The notes under the pieces were generated by a model that was not told the origin of the DNA, made no database searches, and was given only the letters and a program-made list of their open reading frames with translations. The position numbers were made by a program, and so were the translations under genes. This document shows, piece after piece, positions 18,192 to 26,563 of a DNA stretch of 49,010 nt (positions are counted from its first letter, which is position 1; every line of letters starts with the position of its first letter). Source of the DNA: an uncultured bacterium (GTDB taxonomy: Bacteria > Pseudomonadota > Alphaproteobacteria > Sphingomonadales > Sphingomonadaceae); the NCBI GenBank assembly GCA_903884945.1, contig CAISGR010000243.1, forward strand, positions 1 through 49,010. The letters are read 5' to 3'.

Positions 18192-18995
18192 TCAGAAGAA
18201 GTAGAAGCGCAGCGCCGCGTCGGACATGAGGCGGCGGTCGCGGGCATCGGGGACGATGCGGTAGAGGGTGGCGAGCGTCTCGCCATAGGTCATCCGGTCC
18301 TCGGCGCCGACGAACGGCGCGTCGCTACCCCAAAAGAGCCGGTCGGGTCCGGCGACCCGCAGCAATCGCGCCGCATAGCCGGCGAGGCTTTCGGGCGGCA
18401 GGCGGAAGCCGGCGGAGATTTTCACAAACGTCCGGCCGCGGTCGATCGCTTCGATCATCGCCTTGAAGCCGGGGCCCTCCATCTCGTGCTCGCTGCGCAG
18501 CACCCCGAAATGGTCGACTACCACCTGGACGCCGTGATCGGCCAATGCAGGCAGCATGTTGCCGAGCTGCTCGCCGCCGAGATTGAGCTCGAGATGCATC
18601 CCGGCATCGGCGAGACGGGTAACGAAACGGCGGAAGCGATAGCCGGTCAGGTCGGGCAACTCCGCCTTGAGCGGAAGCTGGAAACGCACCCCGCACACGC
18701 CCTGTGTCTTGAGATCGGCGAGCTCGCGCGGCGCGGTGTCGGGATCGAGCATCACCGTCGCACGCAGCCGCTTATGCTGCGCCAGCGCCGCCAGCGAATA
18801 GTCGTTATATTCTCCGAACAGACTGGCCGCGGTGATCACCCCGAAAGCGATGCCGTGCGCATCGAGTTCGGCGAGATAGGTTTCGACCGGATAGTCGTAG
18901 TCGGGCCGCGTCCAGGCCGTGTCGGTGAACGGCATGCGCTTGGTGAAAACATGCGCATGCGCGTCGATGACGGGCGGTTCGGGCAGTGCGCTCAC
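18192..18995 (-). CDS. Amidohydrolase-2 family metal hydrolase
   Basis: This 267-residue TIM-barrel protein is of the amidohydrolase-2 group that includes 2-pyrone-4,6-dicarboxylate hydrolase (LigI), LigW-type decarboxylases and LigY-type C-C hydrolases. Metal-site candidates are the HAH motif H13/H15 in VIDAHAHVF, the His in VVVDHFGV and the terminal Asp in WGSDAPFV. The start is GTG at 18995, overlapping the TGA of the upstream amidohydrolase (GTGA), so the pair is coupled. Closeness to LigI is by general layout only. The two-gene tandem plus a permease suggests two successive hydrolytic or decarboxylating steps on one imported compound. Confidence 0.85.
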   Translation of the reverse strand: MSALPEPPVIDAHAHVFTKRMPFTDTAWTRPDYDYPVETYLAELDAHGIAFGVITAASLFGEYNDYSLAALAQHKRLRATVMLDPDTAPRELADLKTQGVCGVRFQLPLKAELPDLTGYRFRRFVTRLADAGMHLELNLGGEQLGNMLPALADHGVQVVVDHFGVLRSEHEMEGPGFKAMIEAIDRGRTFVKISAGFRLPPESLAGYAARLLRVAGPDRLFWGSDAPFVGAEDRMTYGETLATLYRIVPDARDRRLMSDAALRFYFF

Positions 18996-19876
18996 AGGCG
19001 ATCCGCGAACAATCTGGCGCCATTGTCGTGCAGCACCAGCGCGCGCTCGGCTGCGCTCAGGAGGCTCGTCGCGGCGATCATCTGCGCGACCATGTCGGGA
19101 TAGGCATCCTTGGTATTGCCATAATCCGACCCCCACATCACCCGGCTGGCGCCATAGGTATCGACGATCAGCCGCACGAACTGCGCCGCGTCGATCCCCG
19201 TTTCGCGGAAGCGGTTGAGGTTGATCTGCGTGAATTTGAAAACGATGTTGGGGACATCGACGAGTTCGAGATGCTCGGCCCCGATCGTGCCGGCGACGCC
19301 GTTTTCGACGCCGGGCCAGCCGCAGTGATCGAGCGCTATCGCCGTCTTGGGAAAGCGCCTGGCGAGTGCGATGATCCGGTGCAGCGCCGCTCTGGTCGGC
19401 TTGCCCGGCGCGTACATGATCACCATCGTCAGCCCCAGCGACGCGGCGACTTCCCACGTTTCCAGCGCCGCCAGCGAATCGAGCCAGGGATAGCTGCCGT
19501 CGGTGTCGGGATAGCCGAACAGCCGCAGCCCGCAGACATTGTGCCGGGTCGCCAGCGCGCGCAATTGTTCCGGCGTTTCCGGAAAATCGGCGCGCAGGAT
19601 CAGCACCGCGGAAACGCGGTGGTGGTTCACGTCGGCGACCGACAGCGTGTAGCTGTTGTCGGTCTTGTAGATCGTATTATATTGCACCGCCGCGCCTCCG
19701 GTGACGCCGCATTGATCCCACAAAGCCAGCAGCCGCTCTGCCGTCGCGGGGTCGCGAGCGATGCGCGCGCGGACTTCCGCCTCGCCCTCGCGCGCGCCGG
19801 TCACGTCGATCGGGAAGCGCGCGGTATTGTTGGTGAAGAAATGCGCGTGGGTGTCAAACAGCCGCGGGTTGGGCAC
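18992..19876 (-). CDS. Amidohydrolase-2 family metal hydrolase
   Basis: This 294-residue TIM-barrel amidohydrolase has H10/H12 in FDTHAHFF, a barrel His in ALDHCGWPG and the catalytic-type Asp in [10 protein letters not shown]. It is a distant paralogue of its neighbour at 18192 and of the protein at 36342. The start is GTG at 19876 with GGAG six bases before it, and it lies 23 bases inside the end of the permease gene. It thus forms an overlapping permease-amidohydrolase-amidohydrolase operon. Reaction unknown; lactone hydrolysis, aromatic-acid decarboxylation and C-C hydrolysis are all known in this family. Confidence 0.85.
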   Translation of the reverse strand: MPNPRLFDTHAHFFTNNTARFPIDVTGAREGEAEVRARIARDPATAERLLALWDQCGVTGGAAVQYNTIYKTDNSYTLSVADVNHHRVSAVLILRADFPETPEQLRALATRHNVCGLRLFGYPDTDGSYPWLDSLAALETWEVAASLGLTMVIMYAPGKPTRAALHRIIALARRFPKTAIALDHCGWPGVENGVAGTIGAEHLELVDVPNIVFKFTQINLNRFRETGIDAAQFVRLIVDTYGASRVMWGSDYGNTKDAYPDMVAQMIAATSLLSAAERALVLHDNGARLFADRL

Positions 19877-21215
19877 TGAAATCTCCGAGTTTGCTGGCCG
19901 CGCGCGCGGCGAGGCGATTGGCGAGGGACATGGTCACGGCGGGGATCACCGCGATGATCGAGAACACGATATAGGTGTCCATGCGCGTCAGCCCGGCACT
20001 GAACAGGAAGCCGCCGATCATTGGGCCGATGATCGCACCGACCCGCCCGAAGCCGACGACGAAGCCAAGCGCGGTGTTCTGGATCGCCGTCGGATACAGT
20101 ACCGCGGTAACCAGGAACAGGCCGGTATAGGCGCCGACGACGAAGAACGTGGTCAGCCCGGCCATCGCGAGCAGTGGAATCGGGGCGGCCGGCATGATTC
20201 CGAAGATCACCAGCGTGACCGCGGCCATGCTGAAGAAGAACGCCGTCAGCCGCCCCTCCCCGGCGCGCCGACCGAGCAGCCCCATGGCGAGATGGCCGAC
20301 CGCACCGCAGGCGCCGGTGATGATGCCGCTTGCTGCCGCCAGACTGGGGCTGAGCCCCGCATTGGCGAGGACCGTCGGCTTCCAGTTGAGCAGAAAATAG
20401 CCGACCAGGGCATAGGTGAGCGAGGCGATCCAGATCAGGATCGTCGGGTTGCGCATCGGGCCGGCGAGCATCAGGCGCATTGCGTTGGCGCTGGTTTCGG
20501 CAGCGGCCGGCCGCGGCGGCATCGCCGTCAACTCGGGCAGCTTCATGCGGCGGTGGAGGCGGTTGAGCGCTGCCACGTCCTTGGGTCCCTGGCGGCGCAG
20601 CAGGAAATCGCGCGATTCGCCGAGGATGAATACCGCCAGCGTGAAGGTGACGGCGTTGAGCAGTCCGGCGGCAAGGAAGATGTTGCGCCAACCGCCGCTG
20701 CCCAACACCGCGGCGGCGACGCCGCTTCCCAGCATCATTCCCAGCGTGAAGCCGATATGAACCGTGGCCATCGCCATGTTGCGGAACTTGACGCTCGAAT
20801 ATTCGGCAGCGGTCGTATTGAGGCACACCACCAGCGTCCCCAACCCGATCCCGGTGACGAAGCGCAATGCCAGCAAATGCCAGATATCGGTGGCGGCGCT
20901 CGTCAGCAGCAGCGACGCGGCGAGCGAGCCGAGCGCACCGAGCATGACCGGGCGGCGCCCGACCTTGTCGGCGAACGGCGCGACCAGGAACGCGCCGATC
21001 ACCAGCCCGACCGCGACCGCGCTGAACAAGGTGCCGAGCACCGCCGGATCGATATGCCACCGCTTGGAGAGAACCGGCGCCGCGACCGAAAGCGACACCA
21101 CGTCAAAGCCATCGGCAATGTTGGCGGCGCAGCACAAGGCGACGACGAGATACTGATACCGGGTCATACTGGGGGGCGCAGCCAATACGCCGCCCGGTTC
21201 CGTAGCCGCTACCAT
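19854..21215 (-). CDS. MFS aromatic-acid permease (AAHS family)
   Basis: This 453-residue inner-membrane protein has about twelve hydrophobic segments. The family marks are NIADGFDVVSLS in helix 1 (DGFD-type aromatic acid:H+ symporter motif) and the loop ADKVGRRPVM between helices 2 and 3. AAHS members such as PcaK and BenK import aromatic acids with protons. It heads the operon with two amidohydrolases and faces the TonB receptor at 21472 across a shared promoter region, so the receptor and permease likely move one substrate across both membranes. Two paralogues are at 24551 and 34889. Confidence 0.92.
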   Translation of the reverse strand: MVAATEPGGVLAAPPSMTRYQYLVVALCCAANIADGFDVVSLSVAAPVLSKRWHIDPAVLGTLFSAVAVGLVIGAFLVAPFADKVGRRPVMLGALGSLAASLLLTSAATDIWHLLALRFVTGIGLGTLVVCLNTTAAEYSSVKFRNMAMATVHIGFTLGMMLGSGVAAAVLGSGGWRNIFLAAGLLNAVTFTLAVFILGESRDFLLRRQGPKDVAALNRLHRRMKLPELTAMPPRPAAAETSANAMRLMLAGPMRNPTILIWIASLTYALVGYFLLNWKPTVLANAGLSPSLAAASGIITGACGAVGHLAMGLLGRRAGEGRLTAFFFSMAAVTLVIFGIMPAAPIPLLAMAGLTTFFVVGAYTGLFLVTAVLYPTAIQNTALGFVVGFGRVGAIIGPMIGGFLFSAGLTRMDTYIVFSIIAVIPAVTMSLANRLAARAASKLGDFSAQPAAV

Positions 21216-21471
21216 CCCGCTCTCCCCTTTCGGACCGCTATCGGCCAGGACGACCGCGCGATTCTACGTCGCTTATACCGAATGTCGTTCCACAATACCC
21301 GATTTTACGCTTGTCGGCCAGAGAATATATGTCATAAGCAACTGGCATTCGTCATTTTAGAATGACGGTGTGGCGACTGCGAATACGCGAGCGTCGAAAC
21401 GTTCGGTGCACCGGCATCGACGCGAAATTCTGATGACGGCCAGAAGGCCGCATCGACTTGGGGAGGAAGCA
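21216..21471. promoter_or_regulatory. Divergent promoter region between MFS permease and TonB receptor, with paired operator-like sites
   Basis: Two copies of the repeated motif occur, one facing each gene: GAACGACATTCGGT on the minus strand at 21277-21290, 61 bases from the permease start, and AACTGGCATTCGTC on the plus strand at 21340-21353, 118 bases from the receptor start. The second runs into a perfect inverted repeat, CGTCATT (21350-21356) / AATGACG (21361-21367) with a 4-base spacer. AT-rich stretches nearby (ATATATGTCATAA) may include a promoter. The receptor ribosome site GGGAGGAAG precedes the ATG at 21472. Confidence 0.5.
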
Positions 21472-24330
21472 ATGCGAAACTCATCTTCAGTGTCGGGCCG
21501 CGCACGATCGTCGCGATTCCAGGATTCCAGCCTCGCGGTCATTGCGCTGATGCTCTCGGCGACCGCCGCGCCCGCGTTCGCCCAGACCGCCCCGGCGGCC
21601 GGCGATCCCAATGGCGTCAGCCGCCCGCAAGACGCCCCCGCCACCCTACCCGCAGAGGCCGGGCAGGAAACCAGCGACAAGGAAATCGTCGTCACCGGTT
21701 CGCGCCTGGGTTCGGGCTTCACCGCGCCGACCCCGGTCACCACGATCGCTCCCGAGCAGATCCAGGACCGCGCGCTCGCCAGCGTCGCCGAGCTGGCCTA
21801 TGACATCCCGCAACTGCGCATCAATCAGAATGTCGGCAAGTCGAGCGAGCCGGTCGGCCAGAACGTCGCCGATCTTCGCGCGTTGGGCGGCGCGCGCACG
21901 CTGCTGCTGCTCGACAGCCGTCGCCTCGCGGCGACCAGCCCGTTCGGCGGCATCGACACCAATATCTTTCCGCTGTCGCTCATCAGCGGCGTCGAAGTGG
22001 TGACCGGTGGCGCCTCGGCCGCCTATGGCTCGGATGCCGTCGCCGGCGTCGTCAACTTCTCGCTGCAGAAGAAGCTCGAGGGTCTCAAGGTCGACGCCTC
22101 GTACGGCATTTCGAACTATAATGATTTCAACCGTCCGGTGATCTCCGCCGCGGCGGGCAAGACCTTTGGGCGCCTCAACATCACGGTGGCGGGCGATTTC
22201 TATCGCAACACCGGCCAGACCAGCGTCGGCACGCGCGACTGGGGCCGCGGTCGGCCGGTACTGTTCAACAATCCGACCTACACCGCCACCAACGGCCAGA
22301 CCAAGAACTACCTCGCTACCAACGCGCTGTATTCGCGCATGACGTTCGGCGGTGTCACCGTCGTGCCGGCCACCAGCCCGCTTTACGGCATTCAATTCGG
22401 CATCAACGGCACGCCTCAGCCCTTCGTTTACGGCAGCCCGGTCAACACCACCTTCATGCTGGGTGGCGGCGGCGTATCGATCGAGGAGGATGGCAACATC
22501 CTGCCGCATATCACCCGCTATTCCGGATATGGCCGCGCCACCTATGACCTGACCGAGGGGATTTCATTGTGGGCGGAGGCGTTGTGGTCGCGTGTCGAAG
22601 TGCTGTCCGACCTCGCGCCCAACTATGACAACGGCACGCTGACCATTCAGCGCGACAATGCATTCCTGCCGGCGTCGATCCGCGCGACGATGGTCGCCAA
22701 CAATATCAATTCATTCGGCTTTGGCCGCTTGAACCTCGAAGACGGCTATTCGCAGAACAACAGCGTTTCTCGCGCGCTGCGCTATGCCGCGGGTGCCGAG
22801 GGCAAGATCGGCGACTGGTCGTGGGACGTCCATGTTCAACGTTCGGACAACCGCTTCCGCCAGGAAAGCCTGAACAACCGCGTTCAGTCGCGCTGGCTCC
22901 AGGGCGTCGATTCAGTGATCAGCCCGACCACCAACCAGCCAGTATGCCGGATCAATGCCGATGCCAGCACCACCAACGACAATCCGGCGTGCGTACCGAT
23001 CAACGTGTTCGGCGCCGGATCGATCAGCCAGCAGGCGCTGGCCTGGTATCGCGGCACCTCGTGGTACGACGCCCGGATGACCCAGAACAATGCCGGCGCG
23101 AACCTGTCGGGCTCGCCGTTCAGGACGTGGGCCGGCAACGTCAAGCTCGCGGTCGGCGCCGAATATCGCAAGGAGACGATCAATAGCGTCTCCGACGCGA
23201 TCTCGATGATCTCGGGATGGCGCTCGATCAACCAGCAGCCCTTCGCCGGTGAACTCACTGTCAAGGAAGTGTATGCCGAGACGGCGATCCCGCTGGCCCA
23301 GGACTGGGCCTTCGCCAAGAATCTCGAAGTCAGCGGCGCGGTCCGCTACGCCGATTACAGCTCGAGCGGCGGCGTGACGACGTGGAAGGTCGGCTTCAAC
23401 TATTCGCCGATTTCGGACATCCGTTTCCGCGGCACGATCTCGCGCGACATCCGCGCGGCCAACATCAACGAACTCTATGCCGGCCAGAACCAGGTGATCA
23501 ACGCGATCTCCGATCCGCGCACCAACGTCACTACCAACACGCTGCAGTTGACCGGCGGCAACCGCAATCTCAATCCCGAAAAGTCCGATACCAAGGCGAT
23601 CGGCCTGGTGCTGCAGCCCAGCTTCATCCCGGGCCTGAACGCTTCGATCGATTATTACTCCATCAAGATCAACGGCGCGATCACCGCGATCGCACCGCAG
23701 ACGATCGTCAACAATTGCTTCGCGTTGAACATCAGCTCGTTCTGCAGCCTGATTACCCAGAACGCGAGCAATCAGATCACGTCGATCCAGGCGACGCTGA
23801 TCAACGCCCAGACCATCGAAGCCGCCGGAATCGACTTCGAATTGTCCTATCGCCGCCCTGTGGCGTGGTTGGGAACGACCGGGACGATCGGCAGCCGTCT
23901 GCTCGTCAACTATGTCGACAAGCTGCAACTGACCGCATCGAACGTCACAACGATCCTGCTGGGCGACATCGCCACCGATCCGGGCGGTCAGCCGCGCTGG
24001 AAGGGCAATTTCGACCTCACCTACTCGAGCGGCCCGCTGCGTCTGGGTGCTTATGTCCGCTATATCGGCGGCGGCAAATTCCGCACGATCTACGTGGACG
24101 ATGTCGATCTCCCGGCATCGCAGAACCGAGTCAAGGGGCGCGCCTATATCGATCTGTCGGCGTCCTACAAGATCACCGACAATATCGAATTCTACGGCAA
24201 GATCGATAATCTGCTGAACCAGGATCCGCCGATCCTGCCGAACAACATCATCCAGCCGACGGTGTCGAACTCGCAGATGTACGACAAGATCGGCCGTTAC
24301 TATGTCGGTGGCGTCCGTCTCCGCTTTTGA
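21472..24330 (+). CDS. TonB-dependent outer-membrane receptor
   Basis: This 952-residue receptor has a signal peptide with a hydrophobic core (LAVIALMLSATAAPAFA, cleavage near residue 38). An EIVVTGSRL segment near residue 70, typical of sphingomonad receptors, is followed by the plug domain (ALASVAELAYDIPQLRINQ, then SAAYGSDAVAGVVNF). A long beta-barrel ends in the terminal Phe needed for outer-membrane assembly (GGVRLRF). The start at 21472 is chosen for the GGGAGGAAG site and because the signal peptide follows; an upstream ATG gives an unlikely leader. Such receptors import aromatic or lignin-derived compounds as well as iron chelates; no siderophore genes are near, so a carbon substrate is favoured. 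A terminator follows. Confidence 0.95.
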   Translation: MRNSSSVSGRARSSRFQDSSLAVIALMLSATAAPAFAQTAPAAGDPNGVSRPQDAPATLPAEAGQETSDKEIVVTGSRLGSGFTAPTPVTTIAPEQIQDRALASVAELAYDIPQLRINQNVGKSSEPVGQNVADLRALGGARTLLLLDSRRLAATSPFGGIDTNIFPLSLISGVEVVTGGASAAYGSDAVAGVVNFSLQKKLEGLKVDASYGISNYNDFNRPVISAAAGKTFGRLNITVAGDFYRNTGQTSVGTRDWGRGRPVLFNNPTYTATNGQTKNYLATNALYSRMTFGGVTVVPATSPLYGIQFGINGTPQPFVYGSPVNTTFMLGGGGVSIEEDGNILPHITRYSGYGRATYDLTEGISLWAEALWSRVEVLSDLAPNYDNGTLTIQRDNAFLPASIRATMVANNINSFGFGRLNLEDGYSQNNSVSRALRYAAGAEGKIGDWSWDVHVQRSDNRFRQESLNNRVQSRWLQGVDSVISPTTNQPVCRINADASTTNDNPACVPINVFGAGSISQQALAWYRGTSWYDARMTQNNAGANLSGSPFRTWAGNVKLAVGAEYRKETINSVSDAISMISGWRSINQQPFAGELTVKEVYAETAIPLAQDWAFAKNLEVSGAVRYADYSSSGGVTTWKVGFNYSPISDIRFRGTISRDIRAANINELYAGQNQVINAISDPRTNVTTNTLQLTGGNRNLNPEKSDTKAIGLVLQPSFIPGLNASIDYYSIKINGAITAIAPQTIVNNCFALNISSFCSLITQNASNQITSIQATLINAQTIEAAGIDFELSYRRPVAWLGTTGTIGSRLLVNYVDKLQLTASNVTTILLGDIATDPGGQPRWKGNFDLTYSSGPLRLGAYVRYIGGGKFRTIYVDDVDLPASQNRVKGRAYIDLSASYKITDNIEFYGKIDNLLNQDPPILPNNIIQPTVSNSQMYDKIGRYYVGGVRLRF

Positions 24331-24361
24331 CCCGCGCTTCGGCTGAAAAATGGGCCGACAT

Positions 24362-24390
24362 CCCGGCGCGCCGCAAACGCGCCGGGTTTC
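24362..24390 (+). terminator. Rho-independent terminator after the TonB receptor gene
   Basis: A perfect 9-bp GC stem, CCCGGCGCG (24362-24370) with CGCGCCGGG (24378-24386), a 7-base loop CCGCAAA, and then TTTC. It lies 31 bases after the receptor stop and is the clearest intrinsic terminator in the window. Confidence 0.8.
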
Positions 24391-24550
24391 TCGCAGCGGC
24401 CGAAACGCGACGAACGCCATTGGCCTATATTCGCGCATTCGCAATCACGTTTGTAATTGCCGAATTGGCTTGGCATTAATGAGGGGTGCGTGTGCGTAGA
24501 CAGCCGATCGCAAGACAGCCGTATCGCCACTCGGGCGAAGGACAGCCCGC
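24391..24550 (+). promoter_or_regulatory. Upstream region of the second MFS permease with motif sites
   Basis: It contains CAATGGCGTTCGTC on the minus strand at 24409-24422 (one mismatch to the repeated GAAYGNCRTTCGTC motif). Three plus-strand GACAGCC copies follow at 24499, 24514 and 24541. The first two are 15 bases apart, the same period as the ACAGCC repeats at 32538 and 32553. A separate promoter is expected here because a strong terminator closes the receptor gene just upstream. Confidence 0.45.
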
Positions 24551-25888
24551 GTGAGCCAGCCGATCACCCCCAACGACATCGTCAAGCAATCAGCAATGGG
24601 CTGGTATCAATATGCGATCGTCGCGATCTGCATGCTGGCCTATGCTGCGGACGGGCTCGACGTGGTCACGCTGTCTTATGCGGCGCCCGTGATGATCAAG
24701 GAATTGCACCTTTCGATCCAGGGGTTCGGGCTGGCGTCGAGCGCGACGCCCGTGGGTGTCGCGATCGGATCGATCTTCGTCGCGCCGCTGGCCGACCGGG
24801 TCGGACGACGGGCGCTTACGCTGGCCCTGCTCGGCTCGCTGGTCGTGCTGCTGCTGATCACAGCGACCAACGGCACGATCACCACGCTGATGATCCTGCG
24901 CCTGCTGACCGGCGTTTGCCTGGGCGCGCTAGTCGTTTGCCTGAACGTTACCGTCACCGAATTCAGCAATGAAAAGCGCTCGAACCTGCTGATCGGCATC
25001 CTCCACTCGGGCTATGCCTTTGGCGGGATGTTGTGCGGCGCGATGGCGGGACTGCTGATCGAGCCATATGGCTGGCGATCGATCTTCCTCGGTGCCGCGG
25101 CGCTCAACCTGACCGCGTTCCTTCTCGGACTGTTCATCCTCGCCGACTCCCCCGCCTTCCTGATGGCCCGACGCCCGCCGGACGCGCTCCCGCGCATCAA
25201 CGCGTTGATGCGGCGGATGCGCAAGCCCGAGGTAGCAGCGCTGCCCGAAGCGCCGATCGTCATCGGCAAGCAGCGGGCGAGCCTGACGGTCATCCCGCGC
25301 TCGCTGTGGATCGGCACGGCATTGCTGTGCGTGGCCGGTTTCGTGTTCACGATCAGCGGCGGCTTCATGGCGGGCTGGCGCCCACAGATACTGTCGATGG
25401 CCGGCATGAACATGCAGTGGAACGGCATTGCCGGCGTGACCACCTACGGTGCCGGAATCATTGCGCAACTGATTGTCGGGGCGCTGTCGCGCCGCGTCGG
25501 CGAGGTACGGATCGCGACAATCTTCCTGCTGGCGATGGCGGCATCGTTCACGTTGCTCGGCGCAGTGCCGGACGGGGCGAACTGGGCACTGGTCGCGGCC
25601 TCGACCTTGTGCGGCTTTTTCAACGTAGGCGCCTATACGGCACTGATTCTGGTCACGCTCAACTATCATGGCATTGCCACGCGCAATGCCGGCCTGGGCA
25701 TCATGCTCGGCTGCTCGCGCATCGGCGGGATCATCGGGCCGCTGCTCGGCGGCTATGTGATTGGTGCTGGCGTCGGGCGATTCTGGGTGATGCTGCTGTT
25801 CGGCGGACTGATGATCGTCCCCGCAGCGGTGGCGATAGTGGTGCGCATGCGCGCGGTGCGGCAGCAGCCTGAGCCCATTCCAGCATGA
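24551..25888 (+). CDS. MFS aromatic-acid permease (AAHS family)
   Basis: This 445-residue, roughly twelve-helix permease carries the AAHS marks YAADGLDVVTLSYAAP in helix 1 and the ADRVGRRALT loop. It is paralogous to the permease at 19854. The start is GTG at 24551 after a GAAGGA-type site. It likely imports an aromatic or alicyclic acid by proton symport. A small ORF and a GlcG-type gene follow closely, suggesting a three-gene unit. Having two permeases on opposite sides of one TonB receptor suggests two related substrates or an uptake/intermediate pair. Confidence 0.92.
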   Translation: MSQPITPNDIVKQSAMGWYQYAIVAICMLAYAADGLDVVTLSYAAPVMIKELHLSIQGFGLASSATPVGVAIGSIFVAPLADRVGRRALTLALLGSLVVLLLITATNGTITTLMILRLLTGVCLGALVVCLNVTVTEFSNEKRSNLLIGILHSGYAFGGMLCGAMAGLLIEPYGWRSIFLGAAALNLTAFLLGLFILADSPAFLMARRPPDALPRINALMRRMRKPEVAALPEAPIVIGKQRASLTVIPRSLWIGTALLCVAGFVFTISGGFMAGWRPQILSMAGMNMQWNGIAGVTTYGAGIIAQLIVGALSRRVGEVRIATIFLLAMAASFTLLGAVPDGANWALVAASTLCGFFNVGAYTALILVTLNYHGIATRNAGLGIMLGCSRIGGIIGPLLGGYVIGAGVGRFWVMLLFGGLMIVPAAVAIVVRMRAVRQQPEPIPA

Positions 25889-25892
25889 AGGA

Positions 25893-26078
25893 ATGACGGT
25901 GACCTACTCAAATGCATATCTGTCCGCCGCCACGACCGGCGTCGCGTTGCGGTCAATGGTCGGATCGGCGCACGGCGCCAGTCGGACGGCAGCATCGGCC
26001 GGGCCGATGCCCGGCTGCGCCTATTCGCCGGCCATGAAGGGAAGCGACATCATCGGCTATCTCGAGACACTGACATGA
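25893..26078 (+). CDS. Small ORF of unknown function, coupled to the GlcG-type gene
   Basis: This 61-residue frame starts four bases after the permease stop and ends in an ATGA overlap with the next gene. That arrangement suggests real, coupled translation. The sequence is low in recognisable features; the end (AMKGSDIIGYLETLT) vaguely resembles the tail of a c-type cytochrome, but no CxxCH is present. It may be a small protein, a leader frame, or the last part of a decayed cytochrome gene. The ribosome site (GAAGGA directly against the ATG) is poorly spaced; a GTG at 25899 is an alternative. Confidence 0.35.
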   Translation: MTVTYSNAYLSAATTGVALRSMVGSAHGASRTAASAGPMPGCAYSPAMKGSDIIGYLETLT

Positions 26079-26563
26079 GCCGCCATCTCGCCATCGCCGC
26101 GACGCTGCTGCTCGGCGTGCCGGCTTCCGCGCAAACCGCACGGCCGGTGCTCGATTATGCCAGCGCCGCCAAGATCCGCGACACCTGCCTCGGCTATGCG
26201 CGCACGCACAATCTCAAGGTCGCGGTGGTCGTGCTCGAGAATCACGGCATGGCGGTGACGCTGGCGCATATGGATGGTGTGTCGATGGGGGCCGGCGAGA
26301 TCGCATCGTGGAAGGCGACCTCCGCCGCCAAATATGGCCGCGCCACCGCAGACACCGCCGCGCTCAATCCGCCGGCGAACATGCCGAGCGTCGCGACGAT
26401 CATGGGCGGCGTGCCGATCTATTCGACCGACGGCGTACTTCTGGGCGGCGTCGGCACGTCGGGCGGCAAGCCCGCCGACGATGCCGCCTGCGGTACGGCC
26501 GGAATCGAGGCGGCAGGGCTCAAGGCGGCCAAGCCCGTCCCCGCCCCTACTCCGGCTCAGTAG
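26075..26563 (+). CDS. Exported GlcG/HbpS-family (DUF336) protein
   Basis: This 162-residue protein has a signal peptide (LAIAATLLLGVPASAQ) followed by a GlcG/HbpS fold. The fold is seen in VAVVVLENHGMAVTLAHMDGV, an ASWKATSAAKYGR helix and the closing GGVGTSGGKPADDAACGTAGIEA. Family members bind haem or small ligands and often accompany catabolic operons (glycolate, dioxygenase clusters) with no settled role. The ATG overlaps the small ORF stop. Its 3' end overlaps the convergent esterase::CMD gene by seven bases. A periplasmic ligand-binding helper for the uptake system is a guess. Confidence 0.82.
   Translation: MSRHLAIAATLLLGVPASAQTARPVLDYASAAKIRDTCLGYARTHNLKVAVVVLENHGMAVTLAHMDGVSMGAGEIASWKATSAAKYGRATADTAALNPPANMPSVATIMGGVPIYSTDGVLLGGVGTSGGKPADDAACGTAGIEAAGLKAAKPVPAPTPAQ

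Noticed and set aside
16304..18286. A 660-residue minus-strand frame across the aldehyde dehydrogenase and folD remnant
   Set aside because: Antisense shadow of a clear ALDH gene; composition is low-complexity Arg/Ala/Asp with no recognisable motif.
25893..26078. Small ORF as a c-type cytochrome
   Set aside because: Only a faint tail similarity; no CxxCH haem site or signal peptide.
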